The notes beneath the pieces are model-generated. The model worked only from the letters and a program-made list of their open reading frames with translations, searched no databases and was not told the DNA's origin. From Comamonadaceae bacterium (GTDB taxonomy: Bacteria; Pseudomonadota; Gammaproteobacteria; Burkholderiales; Burkholderiaceae_C), in assembly GCA_008080595.1 (NCBI GenBank), contig VIKI01000090.1:1-33543 (forward strand): DNA of 33,543 nucleotides, read 5' to 3'. Below, one piece after another: positions 22,240-30,501 of the stretch (the stretch's first letter is position 1; each line of letters starts with the position of its first letter). A program made the translations under genes and the position numbers.

Positions 22240-22953
22240 ATGAAAATTCTTGATCACCTGGAAGAGTGGCTGATCACCTTCCTGATGGGCGGCGCGACGC
22301 TGATCATCTTTGTTGCGGTGGTTCACCGCTATGCGGCAGGCCTGGCTATCCCTGGCCTGCAAGACTGGCTCTTGTCCATCAGCATGAGCTGGGCCCAAGA
22401 GCTCACCATCATCATGTTTGTCTGGATGGCCAAGTTTGGCGCGGCCTATGGCGTGCGCACCGGCATCCACGTCGGGGTGGATGTGCTGATCAACCGCCTG
22501 AGCAAAGAGAACCGCGCCAAGTTTGTCATTCTGGGCCTGTGCGCGGGCGCTTTGTTCACCGGTATTGTGGCCACGCTGGGTGGGCGCTTTGTCTGGGAAA
22601 ACGGGGCGCACCACTTTTTCTACAACCTGATGGGCCTGTCACTCACTGACATCCCTGAAGGCCCCACCACCCCTGATCTGGAGTGGGCGACCTGGATGGT
22701 TTACAGCGCCATTCCGCTGGGCACCAGCCTGATGTGTTTCCGCTTCTTGCAGGTGTTGGTCAACTTTCTCAAAACCGGCGACTTGCCGCACCATGACCAC
22801 GGCCATGTGGATGGGCTTGACGACGAGGAGCCGCTGGCGGTGGATGCCAATCCCTATGCCATGGGCGACAACCTGCACCCCCGTGATTTGCACCACTCAC
22901 TGGAAGGCAAATCCCGCAAGAACGACACCTCTACAGGGGATCAAGCCAAATGA
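22240..22953 (+). CDS. dctQ: TRAP transporter small membrane subunit with long polar tail
   Basis: This 237-residue DctQ-family protein has four predicted transmembrane helices (starting at LITFLMGGATLIIFVAVVHRY, then WAQELTIIMFVWMAKFGAAYG, a third at FVILGLCAGALFTGIVATLG and a fourth near WMVYSAIPLGTSLMCFRFLQ). It couples the binding protein to the DctM permease. The last ~55 residues are an unusual hydrophilic tail rich in His and Asp (PHHDHGHVDGLDDEE, then HPRDLHHSLEG), longer than in typical DctQ proteins. GGAG nine bases upstream supports the ATG. The stop overlaps the dctM start (ATGA, 22950-22953). Confidence 0.92.
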   Translation: MKILDHLEEWLITFLMGGATLIIFVAVVHRYAAGLAIPGLQDWLLSISMSWAQELTIIMFVWMAKFGAAYGVRTGIHVGVDVLINRLSKENRAKFVILGLCAGALFTGIVATLGGRFVWENGAHHFFYNLMGLSLTDIPEGPTTPDLEWATWMVYSAIPLGTSLMCFRFLQVLVNFLKTGDLPHHDHGHVDGLDDEEPLAVDANPYAMGDNLHPRDLHHSLEGKSRKNDTSTGDQAK

Positions 22954-24233
22954 ACGCTGCCATTATTTTCATCCTGCTGATGGTGCTGATGCTCACCGGC
23001 ATGCCGATCTCGATCTCGCTGGGTCTGACGGTTCTGACCTTCTTGTTTGGCTTTACTGAAGTACCGCTGGAATCGGTGGCCCTGAAGCTGTTCACCGGTA
23101 TTGAGAAGTTCGAGATCATGGCGATTCCGTTCTTCATTTTGGCGGGCAACTTTCTGACCCACGGGGGTGTGGCCCGGCGCATGATCAACTTTGCTTCCAG
23201 CATGGTCGGTCACTGGTACGGTGGCCTGGGTCTGGCGGGTGTGTTGGGTTGTGCCTTGTTTGCGGCCGTGTCGGGCTCCAGCCCGGCCACGGTGGTGGCG
23301 ATTGGTTCGATCTTGCTGCCGGCCATGACCAAAGCCGGGTTCCCCAAGAGCTTTGGCGCGGGGGTGATCACCACCTCAGGCGCCTTGGGTATCCTGATTC
23401 CGCCGTCGATCGTGATGGTGATGTACTCGGTGGCCACCAACACCTCGGTGGGTGCGCTGTTCATGGCCGGTGTCATTCCGGGTTTGTTGCTGGCCGCGAC
23501 CCTGGGCGGTGTCACCTGGTACCGTGCCCGCAAGTTCAACTACCCACGGCTGGAAAAGGCCACCTGGGCTCAGCGCTGGGGAACCTTCAAGGCATCCGCC
23601 TGGGGCCTGTTGCTGATCGTGATCGTGATGGGCGGTATCTACACCGGCATGTTCACCCCCACCGAAGCGGCGGCCATGAGCGCGGTCTACGCCTTCTTTG
23701 TGGCGGTGTTTGTCTACAAGGACATGGGCCTCAAAGACGTGCCCAAGGTGTTGCTGAACTCGGCCAACATGTCGGCCATGCTGCTGTACATCATCACCAA
23801 TGCGGTGTTGTTCAGCTTCATCATGACCAACGAAAACATTCCACAGGCGCTGGCCGACTGGATGCTCGGCAATGGCCTGGGCATGATCACCTTCTTGCTA
23901 GCGGTTAACGTGATCTTGCTGCTGGCGGGTAACTTCATGGAGCCGTCCTCCATCGTGCTGATCTTCGCCCCGATCCTGTTCCCGGTGGCGATGAAGCTGG
24001 GCATTGACCCGGTGCACTTCGGCATCATCATGGTGGTGAACATGGAAGTGGGCATGTGCCATCCGCCGGTCGGTCTTAACCTGTATGTGGCCTCGGGCAT
24101 CACCAAGATGGGTATCACCGAGCTGACGGTGGCCGTTTGGCCATGGCTGCTGGCGATGCTGGGCTTCCTGGGTGTGGTGACCTACTGGCCCGCCATGTCC
24201 ACCTGGTTCCCACGCATGCTGGGCATGATGTAG
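22950..24233 (+). CDS. dctM: TRAP transporter large permease subunit
   Basis: This 427-residue integral membrane protein with about 11-12 helices forms the ion-coupled transport path. It shows the DctM hallmarks GMPISISLGLTVL, GSSPATVVAIGSILLPAM, SGALGILIPPSIVMVMY, GMFTPTEAAAMSAVYAF and MCHPPVGLNLYVASGI. GGGG in the dctQ 3' end serves as ribosome binding site for the overlapping ATG. It is the last gene of the operon, and a strong hairpin with T-run follows at 24255-24290. Confidence 0.95.
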   Translation: MNAAIIFILLMVLMLTGMPISISLGLTVLTFLFGFTEVPLESVALKLFTGIEKFEIMAIPFFILAGNFLTHGGVARRMINFASSMVGHWYGGLGLAGVLGCALFAAVSGSSPATVVAIGSILLPAMTKAGFPKSFGAGVITTSGALGILIPPSIVMVMYSVATNTSVGALFMAGVIPGLLLAATLGGVTWYRARKFNYPRLEKATWAQRWGTFKASAWGLLLIVIVMGGIYTGMFTPTEAAAMSAVYAFFVAVFVYKDMGLKDVPKVLLNSANMSAMLLYIITNAVLFSFIMTNENIPQALADWMLGNGLGMITFLLAVNVILLLAGNFMEPSSIVLIFAPILFPVAMKLGIDPVHFGIIMVVNMEVGMCHPPVGLNLYVASGITKMGITELTVAVWPWLLAMLGFLGVVTYWPAMSTWFPRMLGMM

Positions 24234-24254
24234 CGCAGAACCATTTATTTCAAC

Positions 24255-24290
24255 AAAAAATCCGGCAATTGCCGGGTTTTTTGCTTTTTT
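24255..24290. terminator. Bidirectional Rho-independent terminator after dctM
   Basis: The palindrome CCGGCAATTGCCGG (24262-24275) is preceded by a run of six A and followed by T-runs (GGGTTTTTTGCTTTTTTT). The layout works on both strands, so it would end the dctPQM transcript and also stop the convergent MBL hydrolase transcript. Confidence 0.85.
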
Positions 24291-24303
24291 TATATAAGAA
24301 ATT

Positions 24304-24345
24304 GACCTCTATACCCCGTGTATGTTGCGTAAACAGCTATTTTAT
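24304..24345 (+). repeat. Degenerate copy E of the intergenic repeat
   Basis: GACCTCTATACCCCGTGTAT followed by GTTGCGTAAACAGCTATTTTAT aligns with copy A (CCTCTA at the start, then GCG..A.CAGCTATT) but has lost the palindromic core. I read it as a decayed member of the same family. It lies between convergent dctM and the MBL gene. Confidence 0.45.
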
Positions 24346-24379
24346 TTGTAGCATTTTGTGATCGCAAAAACGGGCTCAC

Positions 24380-25021
24380 TTACACCCCGTCGGCCACATA
24401 CGGATTGGTTTTGCGCTCCCGGCCAAAGGTGCTCTCGGGCCCGTGGCCGGGAATGAACACCGTGTCGTCACCCATCGGCCACAAGCGGTTTCTGATGCTG
24501 GCGATCAAGGTGGCATGGTCACCCTGCGGAAAGTCGGTGCGGCCAATCGAGCCGGCAAACAGCACATCACCCACAAACGCCCGCTTGGCCTCGGGGGAAT
24601 AAAACACCACATGCCCTGGCGTGTGGCCTGGGCAATGGCGCACTTGCAGCGTGCATTCACCCACCGTCACCGTGTCACCATCGTGCAGCCAGCGTGTTGG
24701 CTTGAACAGCAAGGCCGGTGGAAATCCAAACATCTTGCTCTGCGCGGGCAGGCCGTCAATCCAGAACTGGTCACCCTCATGTGGCCCGATGATCGGCAGG
24801 CCCAGCCTTTGGGCCAGCTCGCCGGTGCCGCCAGCATGGTCAATGTGGGCATGCGTCAGCCAGATTTGCGCCAGCGTCAAGCCCAGGCGCTTGACCTCGG
24901 CCAGGATGTGGTCCAGATCACCACCGGGGTCAATCACAGCAGCTTGTCGGGTTTGGTCACACCAGACCAAAGAGCAGTTCTGCTCAAAGGCGGTGACGGG
25001 AAGGGTGAGGTACTGGAACAT
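24380..25021 (-). CDS. Glyoxalase II-like MBL-fold hydrolase (YcbL type)
   Basis: This 213-residue zinc hydrolase of the metallo-beta-lactamase fold has the full ligand set: THAHIDHAGG (HxHxDH), CPGHTPGHVVF, FVGDVLFAGSIGRTDFP and PGHGPESTFGRE. It lacks the C-terminal glutathione-binding domain of true glyoxalase II, which fits the shorter YcbL group. The likely reaction is hydrolysis of S-lactoylglutathione or another thioester; the substrate is uncertain. It diverges from the thioesterase gene across 100 bp containing a small inverted repeat (TGGCG...CGCCA, 25048-25064). No clear ribosome binding site is visible upstream of ATG 25021. Confidence 0.88.
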   Translation of the reverse strand: MFQYLTLPVTAFEQNCSLVWCDQTRQAAVIDPGGDLDHILAEVKRLGLTLAQIWLTHAHIDHAGGTGELAQRLGLPIIGPHEGDQFWIDGLPAQSKMFGFPPALLFKPTRWLHDGDTVTVGECTLQVRHCPGHTPGHVVFYSPEAKRAFVGDVLFAGSIGRTDFPQGDHATLIASIRNRLWPMGDDTVFIPGHGPESTFGRERKTNPYVADGV

Positions 25022-25121
25022 GAGAATGACAATGGAGTTGAAGAAAGTGGCGGTATTTTCGCCATTGTGTCCTTGTGTGCTGACGATATAGTCCTACTCT
25101 TTTTGTTGATGGGAGTCTTGA

Positions 25122-25550
25122 ATGCGCATTTGGCAGCAACCGATCTCGGTGGAAGAATTGAGCCGCATCAGCCTGAACACTGCGGTCGCCCATCTGGGCA
25201 TTGAATTTCTCGAAGTGGGGGACGATTTCATCACCGCGCGCGTACCGGTCGATAGCCGCACCTGCCAGCCCTATGGCTTGTTACACGGCGGGGTCAGTGT
25301 GGTGCTGGCCGAAACGCTGGGCTCCTGCGGGGCTCACTTTGCCTGTTTACCCGGCTACAAAGCCGTTGGCCTGGACATCAGCGCCAACCACCTCAAAAGT
25401 GCCAGCAGCGGGTGGGTCATCGGAACCGCCCGACCGATTCGCGTGGGCCGTAGCACCCAGGTGTGGAACATTGATTTGCGCAACGAGGCCGGTGAACTCA
25501 CCTGCGTGTCACGCCTCACCATGGCCATATTGGCACCCAAAAATACATAG
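25122..25550 (+). CDS. Hotdog-fold acyl-CoA thioesterase (PaaI/MenI-like)
   Basis: This 142-residue single hotdog-domain protein carries YGLLHGGVSVVLAETLGSCGA, which holds the HGG turn and the catalytic Glu of the PaaI/YdiI/EntH group. GLDISANHLKSASSGWVIGTA and RVGRSTQVWNIDL are also characteristic. It hydrolyses acyl- or aroyl-CoA thioesters in the cytoplasm, probably as a tetramer; the substrate cannot be read from the sequence. GGGAG before the ATG at 25122 is a good ribosome binding site. Repeat copy C follows directly after the stop. Confidence 0.9.
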   Translation: MRIWQQPISVEELSRISLNTAVAHLGIEFLEVGDDFITARVPVDSRTCQPYGLLHGGVSVVLAETLGSCGAHFACLPGYKAVGLDISANHLKSASSGWVIGTARPIRVGRSTQVWNIDLRNEAGELTCVSRLTMAILAPKNT

Positions 25551-25597
25551 AAAATAAGGCTGTAGCGCTTATTCAATAAGCGCAAGCAGCTACTAAA
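25551..25597 (+). repeat. Intergenic repeat, copy C (best palindrome)
   Basis: The core GCGCTTATTCAATAAGCGC (25565-25583) is a perfect 9-bp inverted repeat around one base, flanked by GGCTGTA on the left and AAGCAGCTACT on the right. In RNA it would be a stable short hairpin between the thioesterase gene and the convergent adenosyltransferase gene. It belongs to the same family as copies A, B, D and E. Confidence 0.8.
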
Positions 25598-25628
25598 CAT
25601 GGAGCATTTGAGGGGCGGCTGAGCGGGC

Positions 25629-26219
25629 TCAGCTGGTTGGAGGCTCGGCCTGGTCACGCGCCAGGCGCGTGCTGTGCCAGTACACATCGTCACCGGTGCT
25701 GCCGTCGGTGCGGTGGCGGTTGAGCACCCGGGCCAGCACAAACATCAGATCTGACAGGCGATTCAGGTACTGGCGAGGTGTGTCTTTCAGGGTGTCCTGG
25801 CTCTCCAGTGCCACCACCGCACGCTCGGCCCGGCGGGCCACGGTGCGGCACACATGGGCCAAAGAGGCGGCCCGTGTACCGGCGGGCAAGATGAATTCCT
25901 GCAGCTTGGGCAGCGCCTCATTGTGCTCGGCCAAGGCCTCATCCAGCGCCAGCACGGCCTCGGGTTTGAGCAATTCAAAACCGGGAATGGACAGTTCACC
26001 ACCCAAATTAAAGAGCTGGTGCTGAATCTCGATCAGCAGGCCGCGCACACCTTCAGGCATGGGCTCACACAGCAGCAGGCCGATGTGGGAGTTGAGCTCG
26101 TCCACATCGCCCATGGCGTGCACCCGCAGGCTGTTTTTGGAGACGCGGGTGTTGTCCCCCAGGCCGGTGCTGCCGTTGTCCCCGGTGCGGGTGGCGATTT
26201 GTGTCAGACGATTGCCCAT
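25629..26219 (-). CDS. pduO: PduO-type cob(I)alamin adenosyltransferase
   Basis: This 196-residue enzyme transfers the adenosyl group of ATP to cob(I)alamin or cobyrinic acid diamide to make coenzyme B12. The ATP-binding N-terminal motif TRTGDNGSTGLGD, then VHAMGDVDELNS, CRTVARRAERAVVAL and YLNRLSDLMFVLAR are the standard PduO signatures. Length is normal. The ATG at 26219 lies 7 bases after the stop of the REC-REC-kinase gene, so the two are probably one transcript, although no functional link is evident. No other cobalamin gene is in the window. Confidence 0.92.
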   Translation of the reverse strand: MGNRLTQIATRTGDNGSTGLGDNTRVSKNSLRVHAMGDVDELNSHIGLLLCEPMPEGVRGLLIEIQHQLFNLGGELSIPGFELLKPEAVLALDEALAEHNEALPKLQEFILPAGTRAASLAHVCRTVARRAERAVVALESQDTLKDTPRQYLNRLSDLMFVLARVLNRHRTDGSTGDDVYWHSTRLARDQAEPPTS

Positions 26220-26226
26220 GGTTGGC

Positions 26227-27795
26227 CTATGTAGGGTCGAAGGTGTGCCTTGGCAAGGTCACGGTAATGGCGGTGCGGTTGTCGGCATCAAAGGTGGCCA
26301 TGCGGATGCTGCCATGTTGTGCCCTGGCCAACAGTTGGGCCGAGTAGGTGCCAATGCCGCTGCCACCGGCTTTGCCGCTGGTGGAAAACTTGTCAAAAAA
26401 GCGCTCGCGCAACTCATGCGGTACCACGCCGCTGTTGCTGATTTCAATGCGCAGCGGGGATTCGTCGCGCAGGGCCACCACCACGCGCGTGCCGGGCGGC
26501 GCGGCTTCACAGGCGTTTTTGATCAGGTTTTGAAACAGCGAATAACACAGGCTGAGTTCACCCATGGCTTGCGGCAGCTCGGTTCCCACCGGGGTGTCGG
26601 TGTCGACCTCAATGGTCAGCCCCTTGTCAAAAAACGCGCTGCGTGACATGTCCACAATGTTGTGCAGTACTTCGCCAATGTTGACCGGCACGGCTTTGAG
26701 CTTGAAATTGCCGGTCTCCATTTTGTACAGCTCACCCGACAGGTTGACCATGTCCATCACCTGCTGGGCAGTTTTCTCAACCAGCCGCAGTTTTTCCACA
26801 TGTCGGGGGGCCATGGAGTTGTCGTCAGCCAGGTTCTGCACCATGCCGACAATGCCCGCCAGCGACCCCTTGATGTCATGGCGGGGGGGGTCGCGCACCT
26901 GGGTGGCTTCCATCATGGCATCAAAATCGGCTTGCAGCTGGCGGCGCATGTCGATGTATTTGATGAAATTGCGCACCTTGGCACGCAAAGCCTTGGGGTC
27001 GGAGGTTTTCAGGACAAAGTCCACCGCTCCCAGTTCCATACCTTTGAGGCGAGTTTCCTCGTCGGTGGAACCGGTGACAAAAATCACCGGAATCTGCGCC
27101 GTTTCAGGCCGCAGATGCAGCTGGCGCACCACCTCAAAGCCGTCCATGCCAGGCATCATCACGTCCATCAGCAGCAAGTCGGGCATCGGGTCGGCGCGGC
27201 ACAGGGCCAGGGCAGAAAGCCCTTCCGTGGCGGTGATCACCTGGTATTCGTCCTTGAACATCTGCTCCATCAGCTTCAGGGACACAGGGTAGTCGTCCAC
27301 CACCAGAATACGCGAGGGGGCCAGCGTGGTGTCGGTGGCACGGCGGTTGTTGGCTTGTGCACTGGCAGGCCCGACCGGACGGTTACCCGGGGCGATAATT
27401 CCCATGGGGCGGATTGGCCCGGACAGCACTTTTTCAAGGCGGTTGCGCAAGTTCCCCGCGTTGTAAGGCTTCACCAGCAAGCCACTGACACCGGCATGGA
27501 TCACCTCTTCAATACGCTGGCGCTCGGCCTCGGCGGTGATCATCAAAAACGGCAGCTTGACCAGCCTGGGGTCGGCGCGCACGATTTTGAGCAAATCCAG
27601 CCCGGACATCACCGGCATGTTCCAGTCACACAACACCACATCAATTTTGAGGCTGTGCAAAATTTCCAGGGCCATCGCACCATTACGAGCCGTCTTGATC
27701 TTTTCACAACCGAGGGCGCGTAATTGGTTCACAGTGACTGCACGCATCAACTCCAGGTCGTCCACAACCAGATAGATCAGTTCATGCAGCTTCAT
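26227..27795 (-). CDS. REC-REC-histidine kinase hybrid
   Basis: This 522-residue cytoplasmic signalling protein has an unusual order: two receiver domains first, kinase last. REC1 (about 6-125) has VVDDLELMR and phosphoacceptor Asp in VVLCDWNMPVMSG. REC2 (about 155-275) has VVDDYPVSLKL and LLLMDVMMPGMDG. A helix leads to the H-box RHDIKGSLAGIV, then N-box LIKNACEAAPPG, and G-box GGSGIGTYSAQLL. There is no membrane segment or PAS sensor. It may act as a phosphorelay node fed by other kinases. A run of eight G (26883-26890, plus strand) lies just before the H-box codons. I place the start at ATG 27795 (MKLHELIYLVVDD) rather than an upstream GTG at 27843. The adenosyltransferase gene follows at 7 bases. 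Confidence 0.87.
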   Translation of the reverse strand: MKLHELIYLVVDDLELMRAVTVNQLRALGCEKIKTARNGAMALEILHSLKIDVVLCDWNMPVMSGLDLLKIVRADPRLVKLPFLMITAEAERQRIEEVIHAGVSGLLVKPYNAGNLRNRLEKVLSGPIRPMGIIAPGNRPVGPASAQANNRRATDTTLAPSRILVVDDYPVSLKLMEQMFKDEYQVITATEGLSALALCRADPMPDLLLMDVMMPGMDGFEVVRQLHLRPETAQIPVIFVTGSTDEETRLKGMELGAVDFVLKTSDPKALRAKVRNFIKYIDMRRQLQADFDAMMEATQVRDPPRHDIKGSLAGIVGMVQNLADDNSMAPRHVEKLRLVEKTAQQVMDMVNLSGELYKMETGNFKLKAVPVNIGEVLHNIVDMSRSAFFDKGLTIEVDTDTPVGTELPQAMGELSLCYSLFQNLIKNACEAAPPGTRVVVALRDESPLRIEISNSGVVPHELRERFFDKFSTSGKAGGSGIGTYSAQLLARAQHGSIRMATFDADNRTAITVTLPRHTFDPT

Positions 27796-27921
27796 ACAGT
27801 TGTACAGTGGCGATTCATAAATGTGGATTATCACGGAGTTCACTGCCCGAGCGCGGGTCTTGTCAATCTGCGCCGAGCCCTGATCTACAGGTCTGGAACG
27901 ATTTTCTCCATGGAGGTTGCT

Positions 27922-28752
27922 ATGCCCCAGATTCGCCCCCCCGCCGTCGCCGGTACTTTTTACCCAGCCCAGGCAGCAGATTTGTCACGCGACCTTGCGG
28001 CCTTGTTGGCTGATGCGTTTGCAACTGCAAAAAGCAGCGCCACGCCATGGCCGCATGACCGACCCAAAGCGCTGATCGTGCCACATGCGGGCTACATCTA
28101 TTCAGGCTCCACCGCCGCCTTGGCCTACCAGCGCCTGAGCCGTGAGTGCCAGCAGATCCGGCGGGTGGTGCTGCTTGGCCCGGTGCACCGGGTACCGGTG
28201 CGCGGCCTGGCATTGCCCGGGGCCACGGCCTTTGACACCCCGCTGGGCCGCATCCTGATCGATGCACCGGGTGTGGCCGCACTGGCCCACCTGCCGCAAG
28301 TGGTGACTAGCCCGGCCGCGCATGCACAGGAGCATTCGTTGGAGGTGCAACTGCCCTTTTTGCAGACCGTGCTCGACAGTTTCACCCTGCTGCCGCTGGC
28401 GGTGGGAGATGCGACTGCGCAGGAGGTGGCCGAGGTGCTGGAGGTGGTGTGGGGCGGGCCGGAGACCCTGATCGTCATCAGTTCGGATTTGTCGCACTTT
28501 TTGCCCTACCGCAGCGCCCAGAAGGTCGATCAGGATACGGTGCAACACATTCTGCAGCTCGACAGCCACCTCAGCCACGCACAAGCCTGCGGTGGTACGC
28601 CAGTGAACGGCCTGCTGCTGGCGGCCCGCAAGCATCACTTGCAGCCGGAATTGCTCGGCATGTGCAATTCCGGTGACACGGCGGGCGACAAAAACCGGGT
28701 GGTTGGCTACGCCGCCGTGGCCTTTGCTCAAGGAGAACCCCATGAGCTCTGA
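27922..28752 (+). CDS. amrB: AmmeMemoRadiSam system protein B (MEMO1 family)
   Basis: This 276-residue member of the MEMO family resembles the non-haem-iron dioxygenase LigB fold. IRPPAVAGTFYPA, VPHAGYIYSGSTAALAY, GPVHRVPVRGLAL, HSLEVQLPFLQ, VISSDLSHFLPY and CGGTPVNGLLLA match the family, including the His and Cys residues thought to bind metal. Bacterial function is not established. GGAGG at 27912-27916 favours ATG 27922 over the ATG at 27910. The gene overlaps amrA by 11 bases. The 126 bp upstream separates it from the divergent REC-REC-kinase gene and should contain its promoter. Confidence 0.93.
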   Translation: MPQIRPPAVAGTFYPAQAADLSRDLAALLADAFATAKSSATPWPHDRPKALIVPHAGYIYSGSTAALAYQRLSRECQQIRRVVLLGPVHRVPVRGLALPGATAFDTPLGRILIDAPGVAALAHLPQVVTSPAAHAQEHSLEVQLPFLQTVLDSFTLLPLAVGDATAQEVAEVLEVVWGGPETLIVISSDLSHFLPYRSAQKVDQDTVQHILQLDSHLSHAQACGGTPVNGLLLAARKHHLQPELLGMCNSGDTAGDKNRVVGYAAVAFAQGEPHEL

Positions 28753-29308
28753 CCCAAGTGCCCCACATGGCCCGACCCTGCTGGCGCTGGCCCGCGCCGC
28801 CATCTCCACGGCGCTGGGTCAGCCGCTGCAAGCCGATGCCTCTGCCCCCTGGCTGCAGGAGCCAGGGGCCTGTTTTGTCACCCTGACCCAACGCGGTCAA
28901 CTGCGCGGCTGTATCGGCTCACTGCAAGCGCGGCGCAGCTTGCTGGCCGATGTGCGGGCCAACGCGGTGGCCGCCGCCCTGCAAGACCCGCGCTTTGCCC
29001 CGCTTGGCCTGACCGAGCTGGCGCACACCCGGATCGAGGTGTCGCTGCTGTCCGCCATGCAGCCGCTGGTATTTGCCGATGAGGCCGATGCCCTGGCTCA
29101 ACTGCGCCCCGGCGTGGATGGTGTGGTGCTGGAGTACAAGAGTTACCGCAGCACCTTTTTGCCGCAGGTGTGGGAGCAGTTGCCCGATGCGGTCGACTTC
29201 ATGGCGCATCTGAAGCAAAAAGCCGGTTTGCCACCCGACTTTTGGGCTGCTGGGGTGCGCTTGCAACGCTACACCGTGACCCAATTCAAGGAAGGAGCCA
29301 CTTTATGA
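28742..29308 (+). CDS. amrA: AmmeMemoRadiSam system protein A (AMMECR1 domain)
   Basis: This 188-residue AMMECR1-domain protein carries the invariant LRGCIGSL motif, with TLTQRGQ before it, NAVAAALQDPRFAPL, IEVSLLS, and VVLEYKSYRSTFLPQVWEQ. The conserved Cys in RGCIG has been suggested to be catalytic, but the activity is unknown. AAGGAG precedes the ATG, which lies within the end of amrB, and the stop overlaps the amrS start (ATGA, 29305-29308). The three genes are therefore translationally coupled. Confidence 0.93.
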   Translation: MSSDPSAPHGPTLLALARAAISTALGQPLQADASAPWLQEPGACFVTLTQRGQLRGCIGSLQARRSLLADVRANAVAAALQDPRFAPLGLTELAHTRIEVSLLSAMQPLVFADEADALAQLRPGVDGVVLEYKSYRSTFLPQVWEQLPDAVDFMAHLKQKAGLPPDFWAAGVRLQRYTVTQFKEGATL

Positions 29309-30390
29309 ACACCGCTCTCGAACCCCCTTACCCGGCCCGCTACTGGCACATGCTGGCCGATGGCCGCATGCAATGTGACCTGTGTCCGCGCGACTGCCAT
29401 TTGCACGAGGGCCAGCGTGGGGCCTGTTTTGTGCGCCAGCGCCAGGGTGAGCAAATGATTTTGACCACCTACGGGCGTTCATCGGGCTTTTGTATTGACC
29501 CGATCGAGAAAAAACCGCTGAACCAGTTTTACCCCGGCTCCAGCGTGTTCTCATTTGGCACGGCGGGCTGTAATCTGACCTGCAAGTTTTGCCAGAACTG
29601 GGACATCAGCAAATCACGTGACATGGATCGGCTGATGGATCAGGCCTCACCCGCAGCCATTGCCGATGCCGCCGTGCAGCACGGCTGCAAGAGTGTTGCC
29701 TTCACCTACAACGACCCGGTAATTTTTGCCGAATACGCCATGGACGTGGCCGATGCCTGCCATGCCCGTGGGGTGCAAACGGTGGCGGTCACCGCCGGCT
29801 ACATGCACGCGCAACCCAGGCGCGACTTTTACGCCAAGATGGATGCCGCCAATGTTGACCTGAAAGCATTCACCGAAGACTTTTACTTCAAACTCACCAG
29901 TGCCCACCTGCAACCGGTGCTCGACACCCTGAGCTACCTGCAACATGACACCGATGTGTGGCTGGAAATCACCACCCTGCTGATCCCTGGCTACAACGAC
30001 TCAGAGGCCGAACTCCGCGCCATGTGCCAGTGGATCAAGGCCGAGCTGGGGCCGGATGTGCCGCTGCATTTCTCGGCCTTTCACCCCGACCACAAAATGC
30101 CCGATGTGCCCGCCACGCCGCCCACCACCCTGGTACGAGCCCGCCAGACGGCGCTTCAGGCGGGTTTGAACTACGTCTACACCGGCAATGTGCACAATCT
30201 GGAGGGTGACACCACCTTTTGCCCGGCCTGCCAGGCCCCGCTGATCGAGCGCGACTGGTATCTGATCCAACGCTACCGGCTCGATGCCAGCGGCCATTGC
30301 CCGGACTGCGGCGCGGCCATTGCGGGCCGGTTTGACACCCGCTGCGGTCACTTTGGCCGCCAGCGCATCCCGATCCACATGGGCGCTTGA
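29305..30390 (+). CDS. amrS: AmmeMemoRadiSam system radical SAM enzyme
   Basis: This 361-residue radical SAM enzyme has its [4Fe-4S] site as C89-xxx-C93-xx-C96 (AGCNLTCKFCQNWD). An N-terminal Cys set (C24, C27, C31, C41 in CDLCPRDCHLHEGQRGAC) resembles the Cys-rich lead of PflA-like activating enzymes. Two C-terminal zinc-ribbon-like Cys pairs (CPACQ and CPDCG...RCGHFG) close the protein. SAM-binding features such as FTYNDPVIFAEYAMDVA and VTAGYMHAQP agree. The family is likely to modify a protein or small molecule with a 5'-deoxyadenosyl radical, but the substrate is unknown. AAGGAGCC precedes the ATG that overlaps the amrA stop. Confidence 0.94.
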   Translation: MNTALEPPYPARYWHMLADGRMQCDLCPRDCHLHEGQRGACFVRQRQGEQMILTTYGRSSGFCIDPIEKKPLNQFYPGSSVFSFGTAGCNLTCKFCQNWDISKSRDMDRLMDQASPAAIADAAVQHGCKSVAFTYNDPVIFAEYAMDVADACHARGVQTVAVTAGYMHAQPRRDFYAKMDAANVDLKAFTEDFYFKLTSAHLQPVLDTLSYLQHDTDVWLEITTLLIPGYNDSEAELRAMCQWIKAELGPDVPLHFSAFHPDHKMPDVPATPPTTLVRARQTALQAGLNYVYTGNVHNLEGDTTFCPACQAPLIERDWYLIQRYRLDASGHCPDCGAAIAGRFDTRCGHFGRQRIPIHMGA

Positions 30391-30501
30391 ATGTGCCGAT
30401 GTTCACCCCTTTGCCGATGCTGTGGCTGAGTTTGCGGTAAGCTGAGGCAACGTGGCCCGGAGGTGGCCCATTTTTTTGAAACCATCGGGCTGAGGACAAG
30501 C

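Noticed and set aside
25048-25064. TGGCG...CGCCA inverted repeat between the MBL hydrolase and thioesterase genes
   Set aside because: A 5-bp stem with a 7-base loop is common by chance in this GC-rich sequence; there is no T-run and no second copy, so it is only mentioned with the MBL gene.
30450-30480. Possible terminator before the HD-GYP gene (GTGGCCC...GTGGCCC then T-run)
   Set aside because: The two GTGGCCC units are a direct repeat, not an inverted one; only a 4-bp GGCC stem can form, too weak to call.
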